Positions 1 through 8,790 of a stretch of DNA of 64,000 bases are shown here, in pieces. Location: contig NZ_JAULSC010000010.1 of the NCBI RefSeq assembly GCF_030518195.1, forward strand, positions 62,001 through 126,000, in the 5' to 3' direction. The position numbers were made by a program, and so were the translations under genes. This DNA is from Nocardioides cremeus. GTDB lineage: Bacteria; Actinomycetota; Actinomycetes; Propionibacteriales; Nocardioidaceae. Under the pieces are notes generated by a model. It had not been told where the DNA came from. It worked only from the letters and a program-made list of their open reading frames with translations, and searched no databases. The number at the start of each line of letters is the position of its first letter. The first letter of the stretch is position 1.

Positions 1-650
1 CAGTCGCGGTAGAAGCCGGCCATCGTGGCGGGCGCGCAGCTGATCAGCTGGTCGAGCACCAGGCCGGCGTCGCGCAGCCGCAGCGGGCTGCCGAAGAGGA
101 ACCGGTTGACCACCCACCGCTCGACCGAGGGGCTGCCCCGGCGCCGGCGGCGCGAGAGCAGCTGGGCCCGGGCTGCGAGCAGCCGCGGGATCTGGGCGCG
201 CACCACGCGGCCGGTGTCGGGCAGGCCCAGGGTGACGGTGTCGAGGCGGCCCGACGAGGTGGAGACCAGCAGCAGCCCGGCGACCCGCTCGACCAGGTCG
301 GGGCGCTCCTCGGGCAGCGCCATCAGGCACATCCCGCCGATCGAGTGCCCGGCCAGCACCAGCGGGCCCGCGGCGGCGTGCGCGTCGACGACCCGACCCA
401 GGTCGCGGGCCAGGTCGGCGATCGTGCACGCACTCTCGGGCACCCGCGCCGAGCGGCCGTGGCCGCGGTGGTCCCAGGTGACCAGGCGGACCTCGTGGCC
501 GAACCGGTCGAGCAGCGCCTGGACCTGGTAGTGCCAGTCGGTCTCGTCGGCGGTCCAGCAGTGCGCCAGCAGCACCGTCACCGGCGCGTCGGGGCGCCCG
601 TGCGTGCTGACGTGCAGGTCGTCGACGTGCAGGTCGGCGGTGGCGGGCAT
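1..650 (-). CDS. Alpha/beta hydrolase, partial (C-terminus lies left of the window)
   Basis: The reverse strand reads open from an ATG at 650 to the window edge, about 216 residues. The N-terminal part has the lipase/esterase-like layout VTVLLAHCWTADE, then VTWDHRGHGRSA, and the nucleophile elbow LAGHSIGG near residue 105, typical of soluble alpha/beta hydrolases. The acid and histidine of the triad would lie beyond the edge, so the substrate cannot be guessed. GGAG nine bases before the ATG supports the start. It follows ispF on the same strand with a 75-base gap that contains a palindrome (678-698), so it probably has its own promoter. Confidence 0.85.
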   Translation of the reverse strand, partial: MPATADLHVDDLHVSTHGRPDAPVTVLLAHCWTADETDWHYQVQALLDRFGHEVRLVTWDHRGHGRSARVPESACTIADLARDLGRVVDAHAAAGPLVLAGHSIGGMCLMALPEERPDLVERVAGLLLVSTSSGRLDTVTLGLPDTGRVVRAQIPRLLAARAQLLSRRRRRGSPSVERWVVNRFLFGSPLRLRDAGLVLDQLISCAPATMAGFYRD

Positions 651-677
651 GCGGGGGCTCCGGAGGTCGAGGATGGT

Positions 678-698
678 GTGTGCGACAAGATGTCACAC
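678..698. promoter_or_regulatory. Candidate operator palindrome upstream of the alpha/beta hydrolase
   Basis: GTGTG and CACAC arms are separated by 11 bases, with a further GACA/TGTC pair inside. The site sits 28 bases before the hydrolase start in the only gap between it and ispF. That position suits a repressor site. No regulator for it is seen in the window. Confidence 0.35.
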
Positions 699-725
699 GT
701 ACCCTCGGTACGGGAACCCCCTGGC

Positions 726-1277
726 TCAGCCGGTGGCCACCACCAGGGCCGTCGCGATGGCCGCGACCCCCTCGCCGCGGCCGGTCAGGCCCAGCCCGTC
801 GGTCGTCGTCGCCGACACCGAGACGGGTGCGCCCGTCGCCGCCGACAGCGCGGCCCGGGCCTCGTCGCGGCGCGGGCCCAGCCGCGGCCGGTTGCCGATC
901 ACCTGCACCGCGACGTTGACCACCTCGAAGCCGGCCGCGCGCACCCGGCGGGCGGTCTCGGCGAGCAGGGTGGCCCCCGACGCGCCGGCCCACTGCGGCT
1001 CGGCGGTGCCGAAGTGCGAGCCCAGGTCGCCCAGGTCGGCGGCGGAGAACAGGGCGTCGCAGGCGGCGTGCGCGGCCACGTCGGCGTCGGAGTGCCCCTC
1101 GAGGCCGAGCTCCTCGTCGGGCCAGGCCAGCCCGGCCAGGTGCATCGGCGCGCCGGGCACCAGGCGATGCACGTCGGTGCCGATCCCGACCCGCAGCCCG
1201 CCCAGGCCGGGTGCGGGGCCCGAGGCGGGACTGGTCGGGGGAGCGGGGTCGGGGGTCTGCTCAGCGTCGCCGATCAC
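726..1277 (-). CDS. ispF: 2-C-methyl-D-erythritol 2,4-cyclodiphosphate synthase
   Basis: Converts CDP-ME 2-phosphate to ME-cPP in the non-mevalonate isoprenoid pathway; works as a cytosolic trimer with a divalent metal. The family core starts at [10 protein letters not shown] (about residue 29). Metal-binding Asp/His of GTDVH, HSDADV near residue 62, DLGSHFG near 82 and the C-terminal [14 protein letters not shown] are all present. The GTG at 1277 gives 183 aa with a Pro/Ala-rich leader of about 27 residues before the core, so the true start may be slightly internal. It is separated from cysS, its usual actinobacterial neighbour, by two unrelated genes. ispE of the same pathway lies at 29.2 kb. 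Confidence 0.95.
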   Translation of the reverse strand: MIGDAEQTPDPAPPTSPASGPAPGLGGLRVGIGTDVHRLVPGAPMHLAGLAWPDEELGLEGHSDADVAAHAACDALFSAADLGDLGSHFGTAEPQWAGASGATLLAETARRVRAAGFEVVNVAVQVIGNRPRLGPRRDEARAALSAATGAPVSVSATTTDGLGLTGRGEGVAAIATALVVATG

Positions 1278-1314
1278 GTCGCGATCATGCCCGAGCGCGG
1301 GCCGCTGAGGGGGT

Positions 1315-2913
1315 GTGGGGGATGATCGACAGGTGGAGGAGCGTGCGGGGCTGTGGCGCCTGGCTGGCCTGGTGGCCGGGCTGGCCGGTCTCGCGACCAG
1401 CTACACCGCCGCGATGGTGCTCACCATCCGCGAGTCGCCCGTCGTTGCGATCGCCGAGGGCGTGATCCGGCTGACCCCCGGCCCGGTCGCCGACTTCGTG
1501 ATCCGCTTCTTCGGCTCGGGCAACAAGGCGCTGCTCCTGGTGATGATCCTGCTGATCGTCTCGCTGGTCTTCGCCGCCCTCGGCTCCGCGGCCCGCCGAC
1601 GCTGGTGGGTGCCGCTGGCCGGCTACTCGGTGCTGGCCCTGGTCACCGCGGCGGCGGTGCTGCTGCAGCGCGCCTCCGGCACCGCCGACCTGCTGCCGGT
1701 GGTCATCGGCTACCTGACCTGGCTGCTGGTGCTCGGCCTGCTGACCGCTCCGCTGCGCCGCCTCGAGCGGCCCCGCGCCGCGCAGGATCCCGCGGCCGCA
1801 CCGGTGGCCGCCGACGAGCGGGCCGGGGCGCACGGTCGGCGTACGTTCCTGGTGCGCGCGGCGCTCGTGGGCGGTGCCGCGGTCGTGGTCGCCGGCGCCG
1901 GGCGGGTGCTGGGCACCGGGCGCCGGGCGGTCGAGGAGACCCGCCGGCTGCTGCGCATCGAGGGCGCCGGGCAGACCCCGCCGCCGCGCGGCTCGAGCCT
2001 CGGCGTCGACGACATCGCCTCGTGGCAGACCCCCAACGACGACTTCTACCAGATCCACACCGCCCTGGTGGTCCCTGCGATCGCCCCCGTCGACTGGCGC
2101 CTGCGCATCCACGGCATGGTCGAGCGCGAGATCGAGCTGACCTACGACGCCCTGCTCGCCCGCGAGCGCACCGAGGCGTGGGTGACCCTCAACTGCGTGT
2201 CGAACCCCGTCGGCGGCGACCTGGTCGGCAACGCGCTGTGGACCGGCGTGCTGACCTCCGAGCTGCTCGCCGAGGCGGGGGTGCTGCCCGGCGCCGACGC
2301 GGTGCTGCAGACCTCCGAGGACGGCTGGACCTGCGGCACCCCGCTCGAGGCGCTCACCGACGCGCGCGGCGCGATGCTGGCGGTGGCGATGAACGGCGAG
2401 GCGCTGCCCATCGAGCACGGCTTCCCGGTGCGCACCCTGGTGCCGGGGCTCTACGGCTACGTCTCGGCCACCAAGTGGGTCGTCGACCTCGAGGTGACCC
2501 GCTTCGCCGACTTCTCGGCGTACTGGACCCAGCGCGGCTGGGGCGAGCGCGGCCCGGTCAAGATCGCCTCGCGCATCGACGTGCCGCGCTCGGGTGAGGA
2601 CGTGCCCGCCGGCCGGGTCGCCTTCGGCGGCGTCGCCTGGATGCAGGGCACCGGCATCGCGGCCGTCGAGTTCTCCGTCGACGGCGGCGAGTGGGTCGCC
2701 GCCGACCTGGGCCGGGTACCCAGCGCCGACACCTGGGTGCAGTGGGCCGGCACCACCGAGGTCGCGCCCGGTGACCACCGGGTGCGGGTGCGTGCCACCG
2801 ACGCCGCCGGCAACGTGCAGACCGACGTCGAGCGCGACGTGCTGCCCGACGGCGCCACCGGGCTCGACGAGGTCGACTTCAGCGCGACCGACACCTCGAC
2901 GCCCGACGAGTAG
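1315..2913 (+). CDS. Membrane-anchored molybdopterin-dependent (sulfite-oxidase-type) oxidoreductase
   Basis: An N-terminal membrane module with about four helices (residues 12-33, 65-88, 97-118, 122-146) is followed by a Tat-like [13 protein letters not shown] segment near residue 174. Then comes a sulfite-oxidase-fold molybdopterin domain with the candidate Mo-ligand Cys in [12 protein letters not shown], and a C-terminal Ig-like dimerisation domain ending in an acidic tail. The family includes the catalytic subunits of extracytoplasmic Mo-oxidoreductases; the electron donor is unknown. The start is uncertain: GTG at 1315 is used here, and GTG at 1333 is equally plausible. It diverges from ispF across only about 40 bases. 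Confidence 0.85.
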   Translation: MGDDRQVEERAGLWRLAGLVAGLAGLATSYTAAMVLTIRESPVVAIAEGVIRLTPGPVADFVIRFFGSGNKALLLVMILLIVSLVFAALGSAARRRWWVPLAGYSVLALVTAAAVLLQRASGTADLLPVVIGYLTWLLVLGLLTAPLRRLERPRAAQDPAAAPVAADERAGAHGRRTFLVRAALVGGAAVVVAGAGRVLGTGRRAVEETRRLLRIEGAGQTPPPRGSSLGVDDIASWQTPNDDFYQIHTALVVPAIAPVDWRLRIHGMVEREIELTYDALLARERTEAWVTLNCVSNPVGGDLVGNALWTGVLTSELLAEAGVLPGADAVLQTSEDGWTCGTPLEALTDARGAMLAVAMNGEALPIEHGFPVRTLVPGLYGYVSATKWVVDLEVTRFADFSAYWTQRGWGERGPVKIASRIDVPRSGEDVPAGRVAFGGVAWMQGTGIAAVEFSVDGGEWVAADLGRVPSADTWVQWAGTTEVAPGDHRVRVRATDAAGNVQTDVERDVLPDGATGLDEVDFSATDTSTPDE

Positions 2914-2948
2914 CCGCCGGCGCCCGCCGGCCGGCTACCGTCTGCCGA

Positions 2949-4283
2949 CTACCAGTTGGAGTGCTTCTCGGGCGAGGGCAGCGGGCGGTCGGCGTCGGTG
3001 ATGACGTACGCCGTGCCCCCTGAGCGGGGCAGCCAGGTGTTCTCGAGCTGGCCGCGGTCGTAGGTGCGGCGCACCGCGCCGTTGGAGGCGCCGGCCGGGT
3101 CGTTGACCACGACGTCGCCGTTGGCGGTGAAGCCCACCACGACCATCAGGTGGCCGTTGGACGCGCTGATCGGCGCGCCGGTGAGCTGGCCGCGGTCGAA
3201 GGCGATCGAGATGACCACCGGGATGCCGGCGGCCACGAGCACCTCGGCCTCGCGCATGCTGCGCAGGCGGGTCACGAAGGCCGACCCGGTCTGGCGGGCG
3301 GCGTACGCGGTGTTGAAGGGCCAGTTGCCGGTGCCGTCGTAGCCGTGGTCGTAGGTCATCCGCGCCGCGTGGTCGACCCACGGGTCGGGGTGGCCGGCGG
3401 GCACCCAGGAGTAGTCCTTGGCCGCGGGCAGCGCGTCGTAGTAGCCGAGCACCATCGAGGTCGAGGTGGGCGAGCACCACGCCTCGCCGCCGTTGCCCCA
3501 CTGCGGGTAGTGGCCCTGGTGGATCATCTGGCTGTACGTCGGCACGGGCAGGACCTTGCCGCCGGCCTTGCTCACCACGCCGGGCGCCGAGGCCTGCACC
3601 GAGCCCGAGGGCAGTCGCGAGGCCATCGCGCCGACCGCCCCCACGCTCGGCGGGTTGCTGCCGGCACCGGCCCGGCGGCCCAGGGTGACCCGCAGCCGGT
3701 AGGCGACCAGCCCGGCGGGGGCCTTCCAGGTGTCGACGTTGACCGAGGCCAGGTCGTCGCTCTGCCCCGAGACGGTGGTGCGCTCGACGAACTTGTCACC
3801 TGCGGCCCACCGGCCCATCAGGTCCCACGACGAGCGGCGCCCGTCGGCGGCGCGGCCCTTGACCTCGACCTCGATCCAGCTGTCGCCGGGGGTCTTGGCC
3901 TCCCACGACGCGATCAGCTCGGTGAAGGCGAACCCGGGGCGGTGCCACGGGCCGTTCCAGCGCGCGGTCGTGTACGTCGTGCCGCCCAGCTCGCGGCGCG
4001 CCGTCGCGGCCGCCGGCTGGTGGAAGACCCGTCCGCGCTTGATCCGCGCCGAGTCGAGCCGGCCCTTCTTCCACTGCGCCGAGCCGTCCCAGCCCTGGTG
4101 GTTGATCTTGCGGCTGGTGGCGCTGCGCTCCGCGGTGGCGGCGCGCGCCGAGGCGCTGCTCGAGGTGGCGGCGTCGCCGCCGTCGGCGGCGTACGTCGTG
4201 GGGGCGGGGGCCAGCGCGGTGGCCACCAGCGCGAGCGCGGTGGCGGGAAGGAGGGTTCGCAGCACTCGGCGACGATACGTCAC
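2949..4283 (-). CDS. Secreted C39-family (papain-like) peptidase
   Basis: The start is placed at GTG 4283 (alternative GTG 4292), giving a signal peptide ([23 protein letters not shown]). The longer open frame merely runs through the palindromic repeat at 4.3 kb. Residues about 60-250 form an unassigned N-terminal region. The C-terminal half is a Peptidase_C39_2-like domain with catalytic Cys in [14 protein letters not shown], His in [11 protein letters not shown] and Asp in VNDPAG. It is likely an exported cell-wall or protein-processing hydrolase. It is divergent from cysS, with repeat element A between them. Confidence 0.85.
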   Translation of the reverse strand: MTYRRRVLRTLLPATALALVATALAPAPTTYAADGGDAATSSSASARAATAERSATSRKINHQGWDGSAQWKKGRLDSARIKRGRVFHQPAAATARRELGGTTYTTARWNGPWHRPGFAFTELIASWEAKTPGDSWIEVEVKGRAADGRRSSWDLMGRWAAGDKFVERTTVSGQSDDLASVNVDTWKAPAGLVAYRLRVTLGRRAGAGSNPPSVGAVGAMASRLPSGSVQASAPGVVSKAGGKVLPVPTYSQMIHQGHYPQWGNGGEAWCSPTSTSMVLGYYDALPAAKDYSWVPAGHPDPWVDHAARMTYDHGYDGTGNWPFNTAYAARQTGSAFVTRLRSMREAEVLVAAGIPVVISIAFDRGQLTGAPISASNGHLMVVVGFTANGDVVVNDPAGASNGAVRRTYDRGQLENTWLPRSGGTAYVITDADRPLPSPEKHSNW

Positions 4284-4314
4284 AGCAGTCACTTGCGTCA
4301 CAGATCGGCCGACG

Positions 4315-4406
4315 GGAGTTTCATCGGCCGGCCGATGGAACTCCTGGGTGGCCGATGAAGTTTCATCGGCCACCCGCCAGGTTCGTCGGCCGGCCGATGA
4401 AACTCC
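4315..4406. repeat. Tripartite palindromic element A
   Basis: Three palindromes centred at 4329.5, 4360.5 and 4391.5, exactly 31 bp apart. The outer ones are TTCATCGGCC|GGCCGATGAA-type (4315-4344 with one mismatch; the right one is weaker). The central one, 4346-4375, is GGGTGGCCGATGAAG joined to its complement with one central mismatch. The same 10-mer TTCATCGGCC appears in alternating orientation six times. It lies between the divergent peptidase and cysS and is read through by spurious open frames on both strands. Confidence 0.9.
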
Positions 4407-4465
4407 CTGTGGAGGACCGGCGGCCCGGCCCGGGCGGGGATGCGGGGCGCGGGTCGGCTCGCTCC

Positions 4466-4478
4466 TACACTTGGGCCG
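4466..4478 (+). promoter_or_regulatory. Minus-10 element TACACT giving a leaderless cysS transcript
   Basis: TACACT (4466-4471) lies six bases before the GTG of cysS, so transcription is expected to start at or next to the start codon. There is no Shine-Dalgarno sequence at usable spacing. The minus-35 is not clear. Confidence 0.5.
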
Positions 4479-5920
4479 TGACTTTCCGGCTCTACGACAC
4501 CGCCACGCGCGACGTCCGCGACTTCGTCCCCCTGCAGCAGGGCAGGGCGGGCGTGTACGTGTGCGGGCTGACGGTGCAGTCGGAGCCGCACGTGGGCCAC
4601 GTGCGTTCGGCGGTCAACTTCGACGTGCTGCGCCGGTGGCTGGTCCACCAGGGCCTCGAGGTGACGTTCATCCGCAACGTCACCGACATCGACGACAAGA
4701 TCCTCACCAAGTCGGCCGAGCAGGGCCGCCCGTGGTGGAACCTGGCCTACGACATGTCCCGCGAGCTCGACCGGGCCTACACCGCCCTCAACGTGCTGCC
4801 GCCCTCCTACGAGCCGGCCGCGACCGGGCACGTGCCCGAGATGGTCACGCTCATCGAGCAGCTGGTCGAGAAGGGGCACGCCTACGCCGCGGCCGACGGC
4901 TCGGGCGACGTCTACTTCGACGTGCGCTCGTGGCCGGCGTACGGCGAGCTGACCCGGCAGGGCCTCGACGACATGGAGCCCGCCGAGGACGCCGACCCCC
5001 GCGGCAAGCGCGACCCGCGCGACTTCGCGCTCTGGAAGGGCCGCAAGTCCTCCGAGCCCGCGACCGCGTCGTGGCCCAGCCCCTGGGGCCCGGGTCGTCC
5101 CGGCTGGCACATCGAGTGCTCGGCGATGGCCGGCAAGTACCTCGGCGAGGCCTTCGACATCCACGGCGGCGGCGTCGACCTGCGCTTCCCGCACCACGAG
5201 AACGAGCAGGCACAGAGCCGCGCGGCCGGGCACGGCTTCGCGTCGTACTGGATGCACAACGCCTGGATCACCACCGCCGGCGAGAAGATGAGCAAGTCGC
5301 TGGGCAACAGCCTGACGATCCCGTCGGTGCTCCAGCGCTTCCGCGGCATCGAGCTGCGCTACTACATCGTCTCGGCCCACTACCGCAGCCACGTCGAGTT
5401 CAGCTTCGAGGCCCTCGAGGAGGCCGCGGTCGGCTTCCGGCGCATCGAGGCCTACCTCGAGCGCGCCCGCGCCGTCGTCGGCGACGTCCCCGCGACCGGC
5501 ATGCACTGCGCCGACTTCGTGGCCGCGATGGACGACGACCTCGGTACGCCGGCCGCGGTGGCCGCGGTCTTCGACGTCGTCCGCGAGGGCAACAAGCTGC
5601 TCGCCGACGGTGCTGGTGGGGCCGGGGCCGGGGCCGACTCGGCCGCGCTGCGCGGCAACGCGGCCTCCGTGCGCGCCATGCTGGGCGTGCTCGGGCTCGA
5701 CCCGGCCGACCCCGCGTGGGGCCCGGCCGGTGGCCACGACGACCAGCTCACCTCTGCCGTGGACGCCCTCGTCCGCGGCCTGCTCGACCAGCGTGCCCAG
5801 GCGCGCGCGGCGAAGGACTTCGCCGCTGCCGACGCCATCCGCGACCAGATCAAGGCGGCGGGCATCGAGGTCGAGGACACCCCCGACGGACCGAAGTGGA
5901 GCCTCATCAATGGCCGGTAA
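4478..5920 (+). CDS. cysS: Cysteinyl-tRNA synthetase
   Basis: Class I synthetase charging tRNA-Cys, 480 aa. Sequence marks: zinc-site Cys and HIGH-equivalent in [18 protein letters not shown] (about residues 26-43), [12 protein letters not shown], the [15 protein letters not shown] zinc region near residue 230, and KMSKSLGNS near 270. The C-terminal DALR-like helical region has a Gly/Ala-rich insertion around residue 380. The start is the GTG at 4478, preceded by TACACT at leaderless spacing. The upstream in-frame ATG at 4355 falls inside repeat element A and is rejected. It overlaps rlmB by 11 bases, the usual actinobacterial pair. Confidence 0.97.
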   Translation: MTFRLYDTATRDVRDFVPLQQGRAGVYVCGLTVQSEPHVGHVRSAVNFDVLRRWLVHQGLEVTFIRNVTDIDDKILTKSAEQGRPWWNLAYDMSRELDRAYTALNVLPPSYEPAATGHVPEMVTLIEQLVEKGHAYAAADGSGDVYFDVRSWPAYGELTRQGLDDMEPAEDADPRGKRDPRDFALWKGRKSSEPATASWPSPWGPGRPGWHIECSAMAGKYLGEAFDIHGGGVDLRFPHHENEQAQSRAAGHGFASYWMHNAWITTAGEKMSKSLGNSLTIPSVLQRFRGIELRYYIVSAHYRSHVEFSFEALEEAAVGFRRIEAYLERARAVVGDVPATGMHCADFVAAMDDDLGTPAAVAAVFDVVREGNKLLADGAGGAGAGADSAALRGNAASVRAMLGVLGLDPADPAWGPAGGHDDQLTSAVDALVRGLLDQRAQARAAKDFAAADAIRDQIKAAGIEVEDTPDGPKWSLINGR

Positions 5921-6866
5921 CTCCCAGCGCAAGGGCGCGATCAAGAAGTCCGGCAAGGGCAACCCCACCGCCGGCTCCGGCGGCCGGGTCAAGCGCGGCC
6001 TCGAGGGCCGCGGCCCGACGCCGAAGGCCAAGGACCGCGAGTACCACCAGGCGCACAAGGCCGCCAAGCGCGCCGAGAAGAACCGCTCGCAGTCGAAGGG
6101 CGGCTCGCAGAAGCGCCGCGGCAGCAGCGACGCCGAGTGGATCGCCGGGCGCAACTCGGTGCTCGAGGCGCTGCGCGAGGGCGTGCCGGTCACCGGCGTG
6201 TACGTCGCCGAGGGCGCCGAGCGCGACGGCCGCCTGCGCGAGGTCTTCGCGCTGGCCGCCGACAAGGGCATCAGCCTGCTCGAGGTCGGCCGCGGCGAGC
6301 TCGACCGGCTCACCCAGGGTGCGGTGCACCAGGGTCTCGCGGCCCGCATCCCCTCCTACGAGTACGCCGACCCGCACGACCTGATCGAGCGCGCGAAGGA
6401 GATGGGCGAGCCGGCCCTGATCGTGATGCTCGACTCGGTCACCGACCCGCGCAACCTGGGCGCGATCGTGCGCAGCGCGGCCGGTTTCGGCGCCCACGGG
6501 GTGGTCATCCCCGAGCGTCGCGCCGCCGGCATGACCGCCTCGGCGTGGAAGACCAGCGCCGGCGCCGCCGCGCGGATCCCGGTCGCGCAGACGGTGAACC
6601 TGAACCGCCAGATCAAGGAGTACCAGGACGCCGGCTGCATGGTCGTGGGCCTGGCCGCCGACGGCGACGTCGACCTGCCCGACCTCGACCTGGCCGACGG
6701 CCCGCTGGTGGTCGTGGTCGGCTCCGAGGGCAACGGCCTCTCCCGCCTGGTCGCCGAGAACTGCGACCAGCTGGTCTCGATCCCGATGGCCAACCAGCTG
6801 GAATCCCTCAACGCCGGCGTCGCCGCCAGCGTGACCCTCTACGCGATCGCCCGTGCCCGAGCCTGA
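5910..6866 (+). CDS. rlmB: 23S rRNA 2'-O-methyltransferase of the SpoU/TrmH family (RlmB-like)
   Basis: 318 aa. Residues 1-75 are a Lys/Arg/Gly/Ser-rich basic tail ([18 protein letters not shown]) typical of the actinobacterial orthologue. Next is the SpoU substrate-binding domain starting at [15 protein letters not shown], then the knotted SPOUT methyltransferase domain with [30 protein letters not shown] and [17 protein letters not shown] motifs. These bind SAM through the trefoil knot. By family it should methylate the guanosine of the 23S rRNA P-loop, but the exact target nucleotide is inferred. Translationally coupled to cysS and overlapping the next gene by 14 bases. Confidence 0.93.
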   Translation: MAGNSQRKGAIKKSGKGNPTAGSGGRVKRGLEGRGPTPKAKDREYHQAHKAAKRAEKNRSQSKGGSQKRRGSSDAEWIAGRNSVLEALREGVPVTGVYVAEGAERDGRLREVFALAADKGISLLEVGRGELDRLTQGAVHQGLAARIPSYEYADPHDLIERAKEMGEPALIVMLDSVTDPRNLGAIVRSAAGFGAHGVVIPERRAAGMTASAWKTSAGAAARIPVAQTVNLNRQIKEYQDAGCMVVGLAADGDVDLPDLDLADGPLVVVVGSEGNGLSRLVAENCDQLVSIPMANQLESLNAGVAASVTLYAIARARA

Positions 6867-8676
6867 CCCCGCCTCCCCGCAGGTCGCCGACCCGGCGGCC
6901 GAGCGGGGCCTGCGCGGCCGGCTGCTCGGGCACACCGTGCGCGGCGCGGTGGTGCTCGGGTTCCTCGCGGTCTGGCTGGGCGGCTCGCTGCTCGCGGCCG
7001 GCTTCCTGTTCCTCAGCAGCGAGCGCGAGGTCAGCCTGGCGAGCCACGAGTCGGTGGTCCGCCCGACCCTGAACGGGCAGGTCGAGCTGCTCACCGGGCC
7101 GGTGCTGCCCGACCTGCGCATCGCCTCCGACCTGCCGCTGGGCGTGCAGGTGCAGCTGGGCAAGACCGAGGCCGCCAGCACCGACGAGCTGGTGCAGCGC
7201 TACGCGCTGATCGCCTCGGCGCCCGAGGGCCCGCAGGCCAAGCTGCGCTCGGCGATCGAGGACATGGCCCTCGACGCGCTGCTGCGCGGCCTGGTCATCG
7301 GCGCGGTGCCGGTGCTGGTCTGGCTGCTGCTCGGCCGCGACCGGCGCCGCCAGCTGCTGGTGGCGCTGCCCACGCCGTACGGCGTGCTCGCGGCGGTGCT
7401 GGCGGTGGCGATGGTGCTGGGCCTCTGGCAGCCCTGGACCCCCGCCGACGACGCGGTCGAGGCCGCCGACGACGAGCGCGAGTGGGTGCCGCTGGCCGAC
7501 TTCGTCGGCGCCGGCGTGCCGCTGCCCGAGGAGGTCGACGGCGTCGAGATCCGCGCCGACCTGACCACCAACCAGTCGCGGCGCCTGATCGAGTCGGCCG
7601 TCAACACCTACGACAAGTCGCAGACGTTCTACACCGAGGCGGCAGAGGCGGCCGGCGAGCTCGACCTGCGCACCCCCGAGGAGGGGGAGGTGGTCGTGAC
7701 CATGGTCAGCGACCGCCACGACAACATCCAGATGGACGCGGTGGCCCGCGCCGTCGGCGACCGCGCAGGCGCGAGCGGGGTGCTCAACGGCGGTGACGAC
7801 ACCTCCACCGGCTCGAGCTGGGAGGCGTTCTCGCTCGACTCGGTCTCGGCCGCCTTCGGGGACCAGCCGCGCTGGGGCGTGGCCGGCAACCACGACAACG
7901 GCACCTTCGTCGTCGAGTACCTCGCCGACCAGGGCTGGACGATGCTCGACGGCGAGGTCGTCGAGGGCCCCGGCGGCGGCACCCTGCTCGGTGTCGCCGA
8001 CCCCCGGGCCAGCGGGCTGGGCAGCTGGCGCGACGAAGGCGGGCTGAGCTTCGAGGACGTCGGTGAGCGCCTCGCCGACGCCGCCTGCGCCGCCGACGAG
8101 CCGATCGACACGGTGCTGGTCCACGACGCCAACCTGGCCTCCGAGGCGCTGCGCCGCGGCTGCGTCGACCTGGTCGTGGGCGGCCACCTGCACGTGCAGG
8201 AGGGCCCCGACCCGGTGGTGGCCGACGAGCTCTCCGACGAGCCCGCCGACGAGCCCGACACCGGGGCCGAGGCCGGCGCGGACGCGGACGCGGACGACGA
8301 GAGCGGACAGGAGCGCGCGGAGGAGATCGGGCCGCGGGTGGGCTACCGGTTCACGATGGGCACCACGGGCGGGGCGGCGTACGCCATCGCGCTCGGCTCG
8401 AAGATCCGCCGCGAGGCGCAGGTCTCGCTGATCACCTACCGCGACGGCAGCCCGGTCGGCATCCAGACCGTCAACCTGCAGACCAACGGCGTCTGGGTCG
8501 TCGACGACTACGTCGAGCTCGACGAGCTGGCCGTGGAGCCCGACCCCGACGACCAGCCCACCGACGGTCCCGCCCCGGGCCCGATCGCCCCCGGCGACGG
8601 CCCCGACGACGGCCTCGACGACGGGATCGGCGAGGGCACCGCCCCGGAGCTCGACCCGCAGATCGACCAGGGCTGA
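6853..8676 (+). CDS. Membrane-anchored calcineurin-like metallophosphoesterase
   Basis: 607 aa from GTG 6853. A transmembrane segment near residues 32-55 (VLGFLAVWLGGSLLAAGFLFL) precedes a stretch of about 85 residues, two further hydrophobic segments (about residues 140-160 and 175-195), then an extracytoplasmic phosphoesterase domain. The binuclear metal motifs are present in order: SDRHDN, NGGDD, GNHDNG, VHDAN and GGHLH. A very acidic insert (Asp/Glu/Ala) sits between GGHLH and the last strands, and the tail is Asp/Pro-rich. The substrate is unknown. It forms a unit with cysS-rlmB by overlap and ends just before repeat element B. Confidence 0.85.
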   Translation: MPEPDPASPQVADPAAERGLRGRLLGHTVRGAVVLGFLAVWLGGSLLAAGFLFLSSEREVSLASHESVVRPTLNGQVELLTGPVLPDLRIASDLPLGVQVQLGKTEAASTDELVQRYALIASAPEGPQAKLRSAIEDMALDALLRGLVIGAVPVLVWLLLGRDRRRQLLVALPTPYGVLAAVLAVAMVLGLWQPWTPADDAVEAADDEREWVPLADFVGAGVPLPEEVDGVEIRADLTTNQSRRLIESAVNTYDKSQTFYTEAAEAAGELDLRTPEEGEVVVTMVSDRHDNIQMDAVARAVGDRAGASGVLNGGDDTSTGSSWEAFSLDSVSAAFGDQPRWGVAGNHDNGTFVVEYLADQGWTMLDGEVVEGPGGGTLLGVADPRASGLGSWRDEGGLSFEDVGERLADAACAADEPIDTVLVHDANLASEALRRGCVDLVVGGHLHVQEGPDPVVADELSDEPADEPDTGAEAGADADADDESGQERAEEIGPRVGYRFTMGTTGGAAYAIALGSKIRREAQVSLITYRDGSPVGIQTVNLQTNGVWVVDDYVELDELAVEPDPDDQPTDGPAPGPIAPGDGPDDGLDDGIGEGTAPELDPQIDQG

Positions 8677-8685
8677 GCCGGCCCG

Positions 8686-8780
8686 CGGGAGATTCATCGG
8701 CCAGCCGACAGAGCTGGTGGGTGGCCGATGAAGCTTCATCGGCCACCCAGGAGATTCATCGGCCGGCCGACAAAACTCCC
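8686..8780. repeat. Tripartite palindromic element B
   Basis: Close relative of element A 4.4 kb away. Palindrome centres lie at 8702.5, 8733.5 and 8764.5, again 31 bp apart. The central palindrome 8719-8748 is perfect over 30 bp. The flanking ones have diverged on their right arms. It sits between the convergent ends of the phosphoesterase and the aldehyde dehydrogenase, where it may also act as a bidirectional terminator; no T-tract is present. Confidence 0.9.
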
Positions 8781-8790
8781 TCGGCCGGGC

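Noticed and set aside
4355-4477. N-terminal peptide beginning MKFHRPP on cysS, with similar MKLHRPP frames at 8.7 kb
   Set aside because: Encoded by palindromic elements A and B, so the resemblance is repeat-derived. The GTG at 4478 fits the synthetase family start.
4298-6349. Long reverse-strand open frame of 683 codons over cysS and rlmB
   Set aside because: High-GC shadow frame: antisense to two genes with clear motifs, low-complexity Arg/Gly/Ala composition, and it starts in a repeat.
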